In this document: piece by piece, positions 63,869 to 64,000 of the stretch | How the letters are laid out: the number at the start of each line of letters is the position of its first letter | How positions within the stretch are numbered: the first letter of the stretch is position 1 | From: Candidatus Neomarinimicrobiota bacterium | Lineage (GTDB): Bacteria > Fidelibacterota > JAANXI01 | Length of the DNA: 64,000 nt | Direction of reading: 5' to 3' | Assembly (NCBI GenBank): GCA_021734025.1 | Contig: JAIPJS010000016.1 | Location: 1-64,000 of the forward strand | Translations under genes and position numbers: made by a program | Notes under the pieces: model-generated | Database searches by the model: none | Told to the model about the DNA's origin: nothing | Seen by the model: only the letters and a program-made list of their open reading frames with translations

Positions 63869-64000
63869 TTAGGGGGAGAAGCCTATCGGCTGCCAGGTGG
63901 CTATGCCGGTAATCGAACCGTCCAGATCGTTGCCGCTCCCATCGCTCACCGCAGAACCTGCTCCCTCGTTGAACCGCCACAGTCCGATGAGATTGTCGTA
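63869..64000 (-). CDS. C-terminal end of a LamG/concanavalin-like domain protein (partial)
   Basis: The leftward frame enters from the right edge and ends at TAA 63869-63871. The 43 visible residues read LIGLWRFNEGAGSAVSDGSG then NDLDGSITGIATWQPIGFSP. The LxGLWxFNEGxGxxxxDxSGNxxxGxI pattern is the start of a LamG-like jelly-roll domain, here cut short near the C-terminus. Probably a secreted protein. Confidence 0.75.
   Translation of the reverse strand, partial: YDNLIGLWRFNEGAGSAVSDGSGNDLDGSITGIATWQPIGFSP

Overview
The window looks like the chromosome of a Gram-negative bacterium of the FCB (Fibrobacteres-Chlorobi-Bacteroidetes) superphylum or a neighbour such as Balneolota, Calditrichota or Marinimicrobia. 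The main reasons are two large secreted proteins ending in type IX secretion (T9SS) C-terminal sorting domains of the NYPNPFNP type, two TonB-dependent receptors with carboxypeptidase-regulatory-like N-termini, an RND efflux pair and many lipoproteins. No rRNA is present, so the placement goes no further.

Layout. 0-6 kb: an orphan holin/amidase lysis pair and a giant subtilase-VWA-T9SS exoprotein. 6-12 kb: a decayed RidA-like gene, a lipoprotein, an SMP-30-like propeller protein, a 57-residue membrane protein, a DUF1028 protein and a TIGR02206 membrane protein. 11.7-24.8 kb: sulfotransferase, secreted GH43 enzyme, a 600-residue protein of unknown function with hints of a nitronate-monooxygenase-like barrel, an RND efflux operon with a clear terminator, a flippase-like protein and an aminotransferase. 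25-33.4 kb: glpX with a SulP-STAS-rhodanese transporter, then a histidine-degradation operon (hutU-hutI-hutG, without hutH). 33.3-36 kb: a scrap yard of mobile-element debris holding a tRNA 3'-half, a Gp37/Gp68 fragment, an ArdC-like N-terminus with two stop codons, T9SS tail relics, a Fic protein and a symmetrical array of TGTCGA palindromes. 36-39.5 kb: a VCBS/PKD T9SS protein and an orphan sorting-domain relic.

39.6-47 kb is a redox and metal-handling neighbourhood. It holds DsrE proteins, an HMA-domain protein, a UBP zinc finger, a peroxiredoxin-like protein, a pyridine-nucleotide-disulfide oxidoreductase and a DUF302 protein. The most striking observation is here: two adjacent, otherwise intact genes (DsrE family 40293-40655 and HMA/MerP-like 40673-40918) each carry one in-frame TGA exactly at the first cysteine position of a CxxC motif. 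This is the signature of a selenoprotein pair. Two genes in the same neighbourhood (lipoprotein 42646-44061 and DUF302 46546-47016) share near-identical ECF-sigma-type promoters with identical spacing.

47.7-55.2 kb is one co-directional operon: two paralogous CWDKQ lipoproteins, a TonB-dependent receptor, a small membrane protein and a fibronectin-III/WD40 lipoprotein. It looks like a cell-surface uptake or sensing complex of unknown substrate. 55.5-56.4 kb is an ECF sigma/anti-sigma pair. 56.5-59.5 kb is a self-contained sigma-54 circuit: a GAF-AAA+-Fis activator, three operator half-sites, a -24/-12 promoter and a divergent three-gene operon. The window closes with a CPBP protease, a second TonB-dependent receptor, a tRNA with CAT anticodon and the 3' end of a LamG-like protein.

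Relics are frequent (RidA, ArdC, TrmO, T9SS tails, amber-interrupted frames), so this chromosome tolerates decaying genes. That is the main counter-argument to the selenoprotein reading, and it is stated there.
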